Assembly: GCA_004565275.1 (NCBI GenBank)
Contig: SDOX01000021.1
Location: 532,230-596,229 of the forward strand
Direction of reading: 5' to 3'
Source: Nannochloropsis salina CCMP1776
Taxonomy: Eukaryota > Sar > Eustigmatophyceae > Eustigmatales > Monodopsidaceae
DNA: 64,000 bases
Position 1 is the first letter of the stretch, and each line of letters opens with the position of its first letter. The notes under the pieces were generated by a model, which had not been told where the DNA came from, did not search any database, and worked only from the letters and a program-made list of their open reading frames with translations. Below are positions 30,270-40,410 of this stretch, in pieces. The position numbers and the translations under genes were made by a program.

Positions 30270-31200
30270 TCACTCCTGGCTCCCACCCGATTCATTCTCC
30301 TTTGGCGCCAACTCCACGGTGCCATCTTCGAGCACCATGAGATCGTACTTGGCCGCTAATTCCGGATTACTTTTTATGTCTAAGTACTTCGCTTCCTCAC
30401 CACGTGCCGCTAAGATGTCATCGAGAGTCACTTTACCTCCTGCAGGATTGGACTCCCCCTCCTTCCCCTTCTTGACCAAGCCCCCGAAATCAAGCTTACT
30501 CAAGTTATCGGCGACAAGGTGCTTGGCATCACAATGTTTGCAGCGAGCAACCACAATGCCTTCGGTGAAAGCGACGCGGTCGACTTGAATGAGGTTCCGT
30601 CCTTCACAGATGTTGCACGTGTACAGCATTTGAAATTTCCGGGAAGGAGAAGAAGGCGCCACCGACGACCCAGTGGTAGTTACTTCAGCCGCATTTGCAC
30701 TGCTACCGCGATGACTGAAAGTGGGTCGAATGATGCTCGGTCCCTCCCCCACCTGAACAGGTAGCAAGTAATGAACGTCAGACGGCAGCAAAGGAGAATC
30801 CCACCAGCCAACACGCACCTTGCTGGCCTCCTGAGCTCCATCCCGCTTCCCGTCCTCCTCTCCATCCCCTCTTGGCTTTTTGCCGAAGCCTTTGCCTCTT
30901 GCCACCGTTAAAGGAAATCCTTTTCGTCGCCCATGTGCCCGTCTACTTTCGAGAAGATCCTGCCGCCGTGAGAGCAACGGGAGGGACGACGGGGTTATTA
31001 GTGGTGCAGGGCATAGCTGAAAAGCTGCGTTGCAATTGGAGGTGTCAGCGTAATGTCCTGTGTAGATGATTTGTGAGATAAAGTAAACTAGTATGTCCTG
31101 AGCACGCTTCCGACCTACCTATACCTGCGGCCCGAACCCCACTCGCAAAAAACAGCAAGACATAAACCAATTGCGAAGACCAGGTGCTGCATGCGTCCAT
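30270..31200 (-). CDS. DNL zinc-finger Hsp70 escort protein (Zim17/HEP type), plastid-targeted
   Basis: Keeps organellar Hsp70 soluble and stimulates its activity. The domain is MLYTCNICEGRNLIQVDRVAF ... VVARCKHCDAKHLVADNLSKLDF, with the two CxxC zinc pairs and the DNL motif. Exons 31200-31125 and 31024-30270 join in phase 1 (276 residues; intron 100 bases). Exon 1, MDACSTWSSQLVYVLLFF ASGVRAA, is a clear signal peptide and the join creates AAAFQLCPAP, an ASAF-like plastid motif. Exon 2 alone has no ATG before the zinc finger, which supports the two-exon model. The targeting suggests partnership with plastid Hsp70, as for Chlamydomonas HEP2, rather than mitochondrial Hsp70. The C-terminal AKYLDIKSNPELAAKYDLMVLE tail is an extension. 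The start is 300 bases from the divergent Arc1p-like gene. Confidence 0.88.
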
Positions 31201-31500
31201 CCTATCCATGCTCCAAGTGTTAGAATGCTTCTTTTCTCTACCTGTGGATGTACATGTGTTCCCTTGGGTACTTTGCCGTTCGTCTCGAATGGGAACAGGA
31301 AAAAAGACTGCGAGGCCGTCCAGGACCCGGGAGGTTACTCTACCTAGCAAGGGGCATCCACCATCGTGTGTGCCCGTGACTCCTACTTCAGGACTCCAGA
31401 TGCCGGCACTCCATTCAATCCCGCGGGTCTTCAAAAGTGTGACCAGTGTTTTTCATGACAATTGTTCTGGAATCATCACTTCATATCCACGCGTCACGTG
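31201..31500. promoter_or_regulatory. Bidirectional promoter region
   Basis: 300 bases separating the starts of the DNL zinc-finger gene (-) and the Arc1p-like gene (+). No defined element recognised. Confidence 0.35.
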
Positions 31501-32973
31501 ATGCCTCCTGTCGAACTGGCATCCATAGTGTCGGCGGTCGAATGGTGGGAAGCTACATCTGACGGGACTCAAACTCTAAGCTTGACTCTGAATATTTCTT
31601 TTGACTCGTACAAGGTAAGGAAACAGCTTTGACACGAGATCTCGATGGCGCCAGCTTCTCCGTGTATGCTTAAGTGGCTGGCCACGGGCCTCCCTCATGC
31701 AACGACCGAGCACAAGGTGCACTGGGAGGATGAGGAGCATTTCGTGCTGCGCGCAGACGGAGACATAATTAAGGAGCCTAATACTGTCGCGCGTGTGATA
31801 GCAAAAGCAATAACTCCTGAGCTTACGGGTGTGCTACCAGTCGAGCAGGGGCAGGTGGTGCAATGGCAGTCCTGGGCCTCGGAGACTGAAGACATCCTAG
31901 GTCGAGCTGTCGAACTCAATACTTTCCTGGAAGGCCGTTCCTTCTTGGTGGGTGCGGCGCCTACATTAGCGGACATCCAAATATATTGGGCCCTTGCAAA
32001 AGTGGTGGCGCTTTCCTTCCCCGGACCGCTGGGAGGGTCGGTGGCTCTGATGCGCTGGTTTGACCAGATCCAGAACTGCCTGCGCGTAGGAGCTTTTGCC
32101 ATGTCGCACGACGTGACGCATTTGCCCCAACTTGTTCCAATGCATTCCATCTTCAAACCTGTGGCGATGCCTGTGTACGATAGAAGCAAAGGTCAAGAAA
32201 GAGTGGGCGCAGCAGCGAGCGCGCATGAGGGCGGAGGCACCGCGTCGAAAGAAAGCAAGGGGGAGGCGGCGGCGAAAGTGAAGGGAGCGAGGCAGGGAGA
32301 CGGGGAGACTGGCGAGAAAGCGGCAAGCAGCGATGGGAAAGGAAATTATCACGCTCAAAGCCAGGGGGAAAAGTCGAAGAAGAAGGAGGAGCCAGCCCCT
32401 GCGACCGAGACCCTAGGAAAGGGCGAGACGGCGCCCACGGAGAACCCCAATGCCCTGGACATCCGGGTAGGAAGGTTGGTGAAAGTCTGGCCTCATCCGG
32501 AGGCCGAAAAGCTTTATTGCGAGGAGATCGATTGTGGCGAAGAAAGCGGGCCCAGGCAGATCGCTTCGGGGCTCCGGCAATTTTACAGCGCTGCCTCCGA
32601 GCTTGAGGGTCGAATGGTGCTAGTGCTCGCAAATTTGAAGCCAAGGAAACTCGTGGGCTTTGCCTCAAATGGCATGGTCCTATGCGCCTCGAATACTGAG
32701 CATACACAAGTGAAATTGGTGGAACCGCCCGCCCATGCCAAGGTGGGGGACCGTGTCGTCTTCCCCGGTTTCTCCACCGAGTCGATGCCCCTGACGCCAG
32801 CCCAGGTGCAGAAAAAGAAAGTCTTTGAAGCCTTGGCCGCCGGGTTGAAAACCGATTCCCAGGGCAGGTGCATGTTCAAAGACGAGACCCATCCCTTCTG
32901 GGTCGCCGGGAGGGAGGGGTGCGAGGCCGGCGCGGCGTGCACAGCGCCGTTGCCGAATGCCCATGTTTCTTAA
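31501..32973 (+). CDS. Arc1p/AIMP1-like aminoacyl-tRNA synthetase cofactor
   Basis: A GST-C-like N-terminal region joined by a Lys/Glu/Ala-rich linker to an EMAP-II (tRNA-binding OB-fold) domain. I model exons 31501-31614 and 31675-32973 (470 residues; 60-base GT-AG intron, phase 0), giving N-terminus MPPVELASIVSAVEWW. If unspliced, a start at 31645 gives 442 residues. The GST-C part shows LNTFLEGRSFLVGAAPTLADIQIYWAL. The EMAP-II part, from about residue 298, shows DIRVGRLVKVWPHPEAEKLYCEEIDCGE, RQIASGLRQFY, MVLVLANLKPRKLVGFASNGMVL and a C-terminal ETHPFWVAGR. In yeast Arc1p docks MetRS and GluRS and delivers tRNA; animal AIMP1 is the counterpart. The MetRS encoded at 40 kb lacks such a domain, but looks organellar, so a direct partnership is not implied. 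Confidence 0.85.
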
Positions 32974-33212
32974 GTTTTGCGTTCAAGAAATGTCTTTTTC
33001 GCGGGAAAATGAGCAAGTGCATGATCGTTTGTGGTTCTGATTCCCAAGCCACTTGATAAAGAAGAGGTACGGCCACAGTGTGATAAAATGGCAAAGCCAG
33101 GGCCGCTTGGCCCCTGGGAGAGGCTTACCGGCCGAGTTCCTGGTATTTATTGTTACTTCAGTGCCTTTCCCGCTTCCCCTTCCCACTTATGAAGTCAACA
33201 TCTTTTAAAAGA

Positions 33213-34339
33213 TTAACTGCTGGATTGCACCTCCTCATCACCGTAGTACATCGTCTCGATGTACGTCCTCAGATCTATGTAGGCATCGTCCAGGTCGGCG
33301 TTCACTACCACCTTGTCAAAGTTTCCCGGTGCCACTCCATATTCCACCTCTCTCTTGGCATTCTTTAGACGCCTGAGTACATCTTCTTCCTTCTCTGTCT
33401 CGCGCCCCCGTAATCGCGATTCCAACACCGCCAAGGACGGGGGAGATATAAACACATACAGGGGCCGCAAATCATGGAGCGCGCCTCGCGCCAACGCGCC
33501 TTTCACAGAGATTACTCCTTGTACGTCAATATCCAATATACAAATTTTTCCTTCTTCCTGAACTTTTTGGATGGCTTCAAAACTTGTGCCATACAGATTA
33601 TTGTGTACCGTCGCGTGCTCCAAAAATTTGCCCTCATCAATCTCAGCCTGTAGCCGCTCGCGAGTCGTGAAGAAATAGTCCACCCCCTCCTTCTCTCCCG
33701 GGCGGGGACCTCTAGTAGTATGGCTGCAGGAGAATCCAAAGCGCAAAGGATACTCCCCCAGCAAGCGGCGGATCAGGGTGCCCTTCCCCACGCCCGAGGG
33801 CCCGGTTATAATAAGCGGTCGACGCACTGCCATCCTGTCTACTGGCTGGTCCAGACTGCTCGAACTCGCGCTACTAGCCATGCTGCTGCTTGCAGTGCCA
33901 TGCTCGCTGCCGCTGCCACCGTGCGTCATGAAGTTTCGGCGTGTGAGACGCGGGGGGGAGGAGGGGGAGACGTCTTTACTGCTACTACTCAGGCACGCGA
34001 AACCAGAAGAAAACGGAGGGTTTGAGGCGGAAAAATTGTTCAACGCACTCGTATGGTAGGCCTTCAGGACAATAAGGCACGCAGTATAGAGCACTCGAAA
34101 AGGTGCGGGTCGTCGATGACGTTCAACGTAAGCAGCTGGAAAAAACGACAAGGACGAATACCCCATGCGACCGCCTGCGGCGACTTGCCTGTAGGAACAG
34201 AGTGATGTGAAGTGCATATGTAATACATGCAAAAAGGGAGGAAAGAGGCATCGCACGAAGATGTGCGGTGGAGATCTGCTTTGATTTCGCGTTTACCTTG
34301 TTTAATGGCATGCACGGTACCCGAAGGGGATGAAGCCAT
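33213..34339 (-). CDS. GUK1: Guanylate kinase
   Basis: Phosphorylates GMP to GDP with ATP. The domain (about 190 residues) starts MAVRRPLIITGPSGVGKGTLIRRLL (P-loop) and shows SHTTRGPRPGEKEGVDYFF (GMP site), FLEHATVHNNLYGTS, CILDIDVQGV, YVFISPPS and RLRGRETEKEEDVLRRL (lid). About 145 residues precede the domain, Ser-rich and possibly a targeting region. I model exons 34339-34297 and 34174-33213 (334 residues), starting MASSPSGTVHAIKQ, phase 1. A nearer, stronger-looking acceptor (exon start 34188) instead gives a short product that ends at 34064, outside the kinase frame. A start at ATG 34166 or just before the domain is also possible. Kinase identity is certain; the 5' structure is not. Confidence 0.88.
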
Positions 34340-34813
34340 CGCTATGTTAGAGCCATCGCAGGGCGCGGCTGGGGCGAGAGGTTATAGGGGATGCGAGACG
34401 AAACGGTTGGCGGACTGAACGAAACGATTACAACACCACTGTTGCCCTTGGCGCCGTACAGCACTCTTAAAGCTATCTACCATTCGTGCGAAATTCCAAT
34501 TTTATGTGTTTGACAATGCGGGCACCTGGCGGCGCGGTTACTCTGGGGTGCAATGCGGGTTCAAGCGGACTGGAAACCAGCCTCAGACCGTTCTGCCGTT
34601 CTGGCCCATGCCGATATCGCCATCGCAAACGACTCATCCTTTTTATATACGTGATGCACTGCAACAGGTCTTTTTGGGGTTATATCACAGCTTCATTTTT
34701 TATTTCCTGTTCTCGGAAGTACGACCTCTCTTTCTCCCGTTTCACCTGCTTTGTTGATTAATAGCGACCCTTCTGCCGTGGGCAGCTCGAAAAAGCACGC
34801 TATCCGCATCTTT
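34340..34813. other. Divergent intergenic region, guanylate kinase/MFS transporter
   Basis: No coding sequence supported; presumed promoters. A GGGTTCAAG-like stretch near 34556 does not fold as a tRNA T-arm. Confidence 0.35.
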
Positions 34814-37069
34814 ATGGCAACAACGAACAACAGCAATGGTTCCAAGCTTCTGCCAGAGTCCCCGCCGCATTCACTTGTGGAGAATCCCCTCAAAAAGGAC
34901 ATTTTGGCTGTTGTAGGCGACCATGGTGTCACGGGAGCGGGCGAAGCGGATATAGTCTCCGACAGGATCGCCTCCCCGTGGGACGTTGAACAACCCCGCC
35001 AGCATGTCACTGCCGGACTTTCCAGCCATCGCATGTCAACGACCCTTGCACCAGCATTACTGCAAAAAATTGTATTCGGGCTGGGTGCCTCCTTTGGATT
35101 CAATGCGTTGGTGGTGGCCAATGGAACGTTAATGGACTACTATCAGGAGACACTCGGGCTGTCCACCTCTTTCCTAAGTCTTGCCGATTTCCTTGCCGGT
35201 TCCTTAACGTTGTATGCAGTCATGGGCTTTGGTTACTTCAGCGACATTACGACAAGCTCTTGGGGACGGCGCAAACCTTTCGTTGTAGCGTTCACGCCGA
35301 TTTTGGCCGTCTCCTTGGTCATGCTCTTCACACCAGGCTGGGCCCCCTACGCGGGAGGGACGGGCACTGCTGCTTGGTTTGGCGTCTTTTACACTCTAAG
35401 TCAAATCTCTATGTCTGCGATGACCGTGGTGATTGCCGCCTGGGGCACCTCCCTGACGCACGCAGTTCACGAGCGCGCCTCCCTGTACACAATTGACGCT
35501 CTTGCCGACCTGCTGGGGTTCCTTGTTGGTGTGGCCATAACCGCTGCCGGGACCCCCGCCACCACAGGCTTGGCGCTAGCTGTCATATTCACCCTCCAAA
35601 ACCTCCTGCTTGTGCGCGTTCTCCGCGACGATCCCATCACTCCGAGTCCGGGGACGACCGCTACCGAGGGTAGCAGTAGCACTCTGGTTCAGGTGCCTTT
35701 CATTGCGGGCCTCCACATGAGCTTTGATAATAAGCAATTTGTGGCGCTTTTCAAGGCGGCTGTCTTTGGCAGCATCGTTGGGACGACCGTGAACCTTCTG
35801 CCCATTTTTTTCCAGGTGGTGATGAATGTGCCCGACTCATCCCTTAAAAGGGTGTATGGCATCTACGTCCAAGCCGTTGTTGCCTCTGCTTTTGTCGCGG
35901 TCCTAGCCGTCGGACGCTTGAACGCGCGCTGGGGCAAAATCTGCGTACTCAGGTTCGGGGTGGCCTGTGGAAGTCTGTACGGGTTGCTGGCCTTCTTCGC
36001 GTCGTATGCCCGGACGGTCGAATGGTTTTACCTCACCAGCATTCCCGCGGGGTTCTTTGTCGGCACTGTAACCGTAAATGGCAATGTTTTGCTAAGCAAT
36101 TCTATCGACTATGATCAGCTGAAGACGGGCTTCCGCCGGCAGTCGCTGTATCAATGTCTGATGTACGTGCCCTTGACCTTTGTGAGCGTGGCAGGCTCCT
36201 CCATCCCCTTGTCCATAATCACTGCCTTCGGGGGTCTGGAGGCAGGCCATGCGCCCCCTGCTGCCGTAATTCAGACTTTGAGGCTGTGGATTTCTTTAAT
36301 TGTAGCAGGGTGTTTGATCGTCTCGTACAATTACCTTTCCAATTTCAAGCTGACGGAGGCCGTGCAAGAGGACATTTCGGCACAGCTTCAACTCCGAGAG
36401 CAAGGAAATCTCCTGCCGCCCCGAGATCCTTTGCAAGAGAATGAGCCGCACAAAAATGGAGATGTAGAAAGAGCAGGCAAGTTGCCCTGTGGAACGTACA
36501 AAGACGCCACCGATGCCTCGGAGAAGAGGGGAGTGGATCCTGGCGAAGTGTGCGCCGCTGTGGACGCAGAGCTTGATATGTCATCTAGCATGACCGCCGC
36601 AGGGCTATGGCATTGCACCACGTCTTTCTTAGACCTCAACTTTTCCTCTTCGGAACTAGCTTTGCTGGCAACGCACAAAGGCAAACAGTGGAAATTGTGG
36701 ACGTATCTTTTGAACATTATTGCGTCGGCAGTGTATGCCATCGTATTGCTCGTTGAAACCATAGCAGCTATAGACCAGAGGGGTGACTTGACCGGTGCGG
36801 AGGTCTTCGCATCCTTCTTCATGCTCGCCTCGAGCATGGTGATCTACGAAGGAGGTCGTCTGCACGCCATGAAGGAAATCTATAAGATGGGAGATGAGCA
36901 AAAAGTCGCACGTTGGGCGAGGCGGCGCTTAAGTGCACGAAAGAGCATTCGACATTCAGTTCTAGTCAATCCTTTTCGACTCGTAAGGCGAGAAATCGTT
37001 GCTCATACCATGATGAGCATTACGCTAATATTTGTGATCACTTCTTTACCCTCTCCTATTCGAAAATAG
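34814..37069 (+). CDS. MFS_2-family transporter with extra C-terminal membrane domain
   Basis: Major facilitator of the glycoside-pentoside-hexuronide/MFSD2-like branch, 751 residues. The N-terminal 85 residues are cytosolic. Eleven to twelve membrane segments follow, with loop motif TSSWGRRKPFVV after the second or third helix and ANGTLMDYYQETLGLS in helix 1. The hallmark DYDQLKTGFRRQSLYQ lies before helix 10. After about residue 555 comes a 100-residue hydrophilic stretch and then two or three more hydrophobic segments (WTYLLNIIASAVYAIVLLVE, ASFFMLASSMVIYEGG, MMSITLIFVITSL) separated by a basic loop. The substrate is unknown; sugars and lysolipids are both carried by relatives. The open frame starts at a TTG; the ATG at 34814 is the first. 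Confidence 0.82.
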   Translation: MATTNNSNGSKLLPESPPHSLVENPLKKDILAVVGDHGVTGAGEADIVSDRIASPWDVEQPRQHVTAGLSSHRMSTTLAPALLQKIVFGLGASFGFNALVVANGTLMDYYQETLGLSTSFLSLADFLAGSLTLYAVMGFGYFSDITTSSWGRRKPFVVAFTPILAVSLVMLFTPGWAPYAGGTGTAAWFGVFYTLSQISMSAMTVVIAAWGTSLTHAVHERASLYTIDALADLLGFLVGVAITAAGTPATTGLALAVIFTLQNLLLVRVLRDDPITPSPGTTATEGSSSTLVQVPFIAGLHMSFDNKQFVALFKAAVFGSIVGTTVNLLPIFFQVVMNVPDSSLKRVYGIYVQAVVASAFVAVLAVGRLNARWGKICVLRFGVACGSLYGLLAFFASYARTVEWFYLTSIPAGFFVGTVTVNGNVLLSNSIDYDQLKTGFRRQSLYQCLMYVPLTFVSVAGSSIPLSIITAFGGLEAGHAPPAAVIQTLRLWISLIVAGCLIVSYNYLSNFKLTEAVQEDISAQLQLREQGNLLPPRDPLQENEPHKNGDVERAGKLPCGTYKDATDASEKRGVDPGEVCAAVDAELDMSSSMTAAGLWHCTTSFLDLNFSSSELALLATHKGKQWKLWTYLLNIIASAVYAIVLLVETIAAIDQRGDLTGAEVFASFFMLASSMVIYEGGRLHAMKEIYKMGDEQKVARWARRRLSARKSIRHSVLVNPFRLVRREIVAHTMMSITLIFVITSLPSPIRK

Positions 37070-37520
37070 CTAAGTGGAAATGGAAGAGAGCTTGACGGGT
37101 GCAGTATACTATCAAATGTACCATAGACGCGCAGTTACAAGATATGAAAGGTCAGAAAATCGTGTATATATTTGTGCTCCATACATGTTGACGGGACGTC
37201 GCTCCAGGTATGAATAATTGGTTGTAAAAGGCGGACAAAGGAGATCGTGCGAGGGGTCGGGTCGACGAACACAGCTGACTCGTGAATGGCGTCATGCTTT
37301 TCCACTTGAACAGCAAGTAGATACTGCCCCGCGTGGCTAGGGTGTGTGGCGTGTTGAAAAAAGCTACGACATTTCATGGCCTGATTCCTTATAATTCTTC
37401 AAATAGAGTTTTATTTTTTTTGCCGAAAACGTTGTTAACGCCGTTCACTCTTACATAAATATATCGCATTTCGATGAAGCAGAAACAGCCCAAACAGGCG
37501 TCTTATAAAATCAAGTATTT
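37070..37520. other. Intergenic region, MFS/alkylsulfatase
   Basis: Separates two plus-strand genes. A- and T-rich just before 37521, with AAATAAAT-like and TATAAA elements (TATAAA near 37503). No gene seen. Confidence 0.4.
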
Positions 37521-39855
37521 ATGGCCCGGACAGTAAAACGTTCGGACGATGAGGGTGATGGAAATGGTAGCTACTTACGTGGTGGATCTCCACGCGCGCC
37601 GCCCCGGTTAAAGAAGCGGCAGTCTTCTCACAAAAGGAATACTGGCGTTGTGGGTGTATCGGGGGGCCGGAGCGGGTGGTCTATGATATGGATGGTAGCC
37701 CTTGGCGGAATTCTTGGTCTCTTGGTGTACTCATGGCGAACACTTATTCCAAGAGCAAAGATAGTTGAGTCACAACGAAGAATGCCTACTCCTGTGGTCT
37801 TAGAGCACCACTGCAAGGAGCATATCGGGCCGCCTCGAGTGCTCCGAGTTACGGAGAACGTTTGGGTTGCAGTAGGATTCGACCTGGCAAATACAATCCT
37901 CATCAAAACCAATGCAGGCCATGTGATTGTAGACGTAGCGATGAGCCCCCCAAGAGCACACGTCATCCGCAAAGCCCTCATCGAGGCTGCAGGGGACGCG
38001 CCCATTCACACCATCATCTACACGCACTCCCACATCGATCACGTGGGAGGGGCCTCGGGCTGGGCAGGAAACGGAACCAGAATTTGGTCGACAGAGGCTG
38101 TAACCTCGCACTTTTTCAAGCAGTACGGTGTTTTTCGCAAGGTAAATTGGTTTGATCATGGAGGTGTTTCCAACGGGACCTCGATAAGTAATTATTTTGT
38201 CGACACACTGTATTTTGTTCACTCAGTCGCGTACGTGCCTGCTGAAGACTTAGTAATTAGAATGTAGGCGTTGCAATATACTGCTATTCCGGTGTTTCAA
38301 ATCGTCCACGCTCATTCGCCTGCATTCAATATGCCTCACAGACAGAGAGCTTGCGAGGCTCACGGCAGTACGGTACCCTGGTGGCAATGACAGAGCTGCC
38401 CTGCTCCGCCCTAGGGGCCCGGGTGGATTTGGATGCCATGCGGGCAGAGGCAGGTTTTTTATTGCCGACGGACACATTTCGGGGGAACGCCTCGTTCTCG
38501 GTGGGGGGCGAGGATTTCGAGCTGATCGAAGCCCATGGGGAGACCCACGACATGCTGGTGGTCTGGTTGCCTCGACAGAAGGTCCTTCTCCCGGGGGACA
38601 ACTACTACAGGTAAGGTAGCTGCGCCGTCTCTCTCGCTCTCTTTTTCCCCCGGACTTTGTCCCCTGTCCCTCCGTCTCGCCCCTAACGCGGCCTCCTTTT
38701 CACGCACGCCTCTCGCCCTTCCCCCCTGCCCCCCCCAGGGCTTTCCCCAACCTGTACACAATCCGAGGAACTACCCCCCGCCCCATCCGCGCCTGGATCC
38801 AGTCCCTCGACATGATGCGAAAGCTCAAGCCGGACTACCTGGTGCCTTCTCACACGGAGCCCGTGGTCGGCCTGGAGGCGATCTCGAAGCAGCTCACAGA
38901 CTACAGGGACGGCATCCAGTGGGTGTACATGGAGACGATCCGAGGCGCGAACGACGGCAAGAGCCTCGACGAACTCGCCCTATCTGTGGGCTTGCCGCCT
39001 CACCTCCGGGACAACGACGCTCTGGACGAGTTGTACGGGCAGATAGATTGGTCAGTCAAGGCCATCTATTCGGGGGAGCTGGGCTGGTTTGACGGGAATC
39101 CGGAGGTACGTGGGACCGGTCGCGAGCCTCGTTCGCTTCAATGTGTCCTTTATCCACCCTCCATCCCCTTAAACCCCGCCATACCCTAGGAACTCTACCC
39201 CGTGGCGCACGACGAGGAGTCGGAGAAGACGGTCTCCCTGATGGGCGGCGCCTCCAAGGTCTTCAAGGCCGTCGAGGACGCGCAGGCCATGAACGATCAC
39301 CGGTGGGCGCTTCGTCTTATTTCGCATCTCCGAACCGTCCAGAAAAAGGACAAATCTGTGTCGCGCAAAGTCCTGACAGCCATGGAGGCGGCGAGTCTGC
39401 GGGCCCTGGGGCAGACAATCTTCAACACGAACGGCCGCGCCTACCTGCTGCAATCTGCGCTCGAAAGGGAGGGAAGTGGACCCCGACAAGAGACGAAGCC
39501 AGTCCTCTCCGACGCCTTTATCGATTCGATTCCCATTTCTCTCGTTTTCGAGGTGATGCAGACTAGGCTGCGGCCGGAGCTCTCTATTGACGTCCACGAA
39601 TCCGCCATTTTTCAAGTAGGCGAGGCCAAGTATATCGTCACAGTACGTAGGGGGGTGGCCGAGATTAGCAAGGGAGATGCAATATTCGGGACACCGGATC
39701 CGATCGGTACATTTATCGCGGATGAAAACATGTTCCGACGAATCATGCTGCAACTCAAGTCTCCTGGAAAGGCAATAATGAACGGTGACGTCCGGATAAA
39801 GGGGGATCAACTCCGTTTTCTCACCTTCGTGCAGCGCTTTGAACGGGGAGCCTAA
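37521..39855 (+). CDS. Membrane-anchored alkylsulfatase (metallo-beta-lactamase type, SdsA1/Bds1 family)
   Basis: Hydrolyses alkyl sulfate esters by C-O cleavage. Exons 37521-38141, 38342-38610, 38739-39105 and 39190-39855, phases 0, 2 and 0, 640 residues. An N-terminal basic segment and one membrane helix (GWSMIWMVALGGILGLLVYSW, residues about 52-72) make it type II-anchored. The zinc site includes THSHIDHVGG (residues 168-177) and IEAHGETHDM ... LLPGDNYYRAFPNLYTIRG. The dimerisation domain carries the family signature SGELGWFDGNPE, followed by KVFKAVEDAQAMNDHRWAL. The C-terminal domain from about residue 510 is SCP2-like (VFEVMQTRL ... DVRIKGDQLRFLTFVQRFE). Bacterial relatives degrade SDS; the algal substrate is unknown but could be a sulfated long-chain alcohol or diol. 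The first intron follows the residues GVFRK, the second interrupts the metal-binding region. Confidence 0.92.
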
Positions 39856-40410
39856 GCTCACATTAAGTCGCTAGGGCACGTCACAAATCTTAAAACGCGA
39901 TAATAAATCTTATCGACAATGTTTTGAGCATTGTCTAAAAGTATCGCATACTATGTTGAAAGTTATGCCAAACAACTGATTTGCCATGAAATTGAATCTA
40001 CGTTATTCCTCCTCGTTTATTGACATAGATAAGGTGGTTGTTATGCTTTATTTATGACATGTCATTGTTTTTTAGTCCGGCGTTTTCGTATAGCCAAATA
40101 ACGCTAACCGAGTTGCAAGGAAATAACCTCCCCACCCCCTTGTTGCCGAATCGCTCGCTTGCACATAGAATAGGACGCCTGTTTCTATTTATGCGTACTC
40201 CATCCGTGGAGGAACGAGCAAAAATGCGAGAGTACAAGAGGTTTGATAGCATGAAAGTATGTTGGGGGGTAACTTTTGAGCTTTGGATTTACTTGGGGCA
40301 ATGCACGAAGTATCCAGCACGCTGACCTATCCCTCCCTCTGAATCAGCACGGACACAGCAGTAGCAGGCGCGGGCATCCCTCACACTTAGGTCCTGCCAA
40401 GACGACACAC
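39856..40410. other. Intergenic region, alkylsulfatase/MetRS
   Basis: AT-rich in the first 200 bases (AATAAA at about 39901-39906 could be the alkylsulfatase poly(A) signal). No gene recognised. Confidence 0.35.

Noticed and set aside
34545-34580. Possible tRNA T-arm (GGGTTCAAG)
   Set aside because: The flanking bases do not pair into a T-stem and no acceptor or anticodon stem is present.
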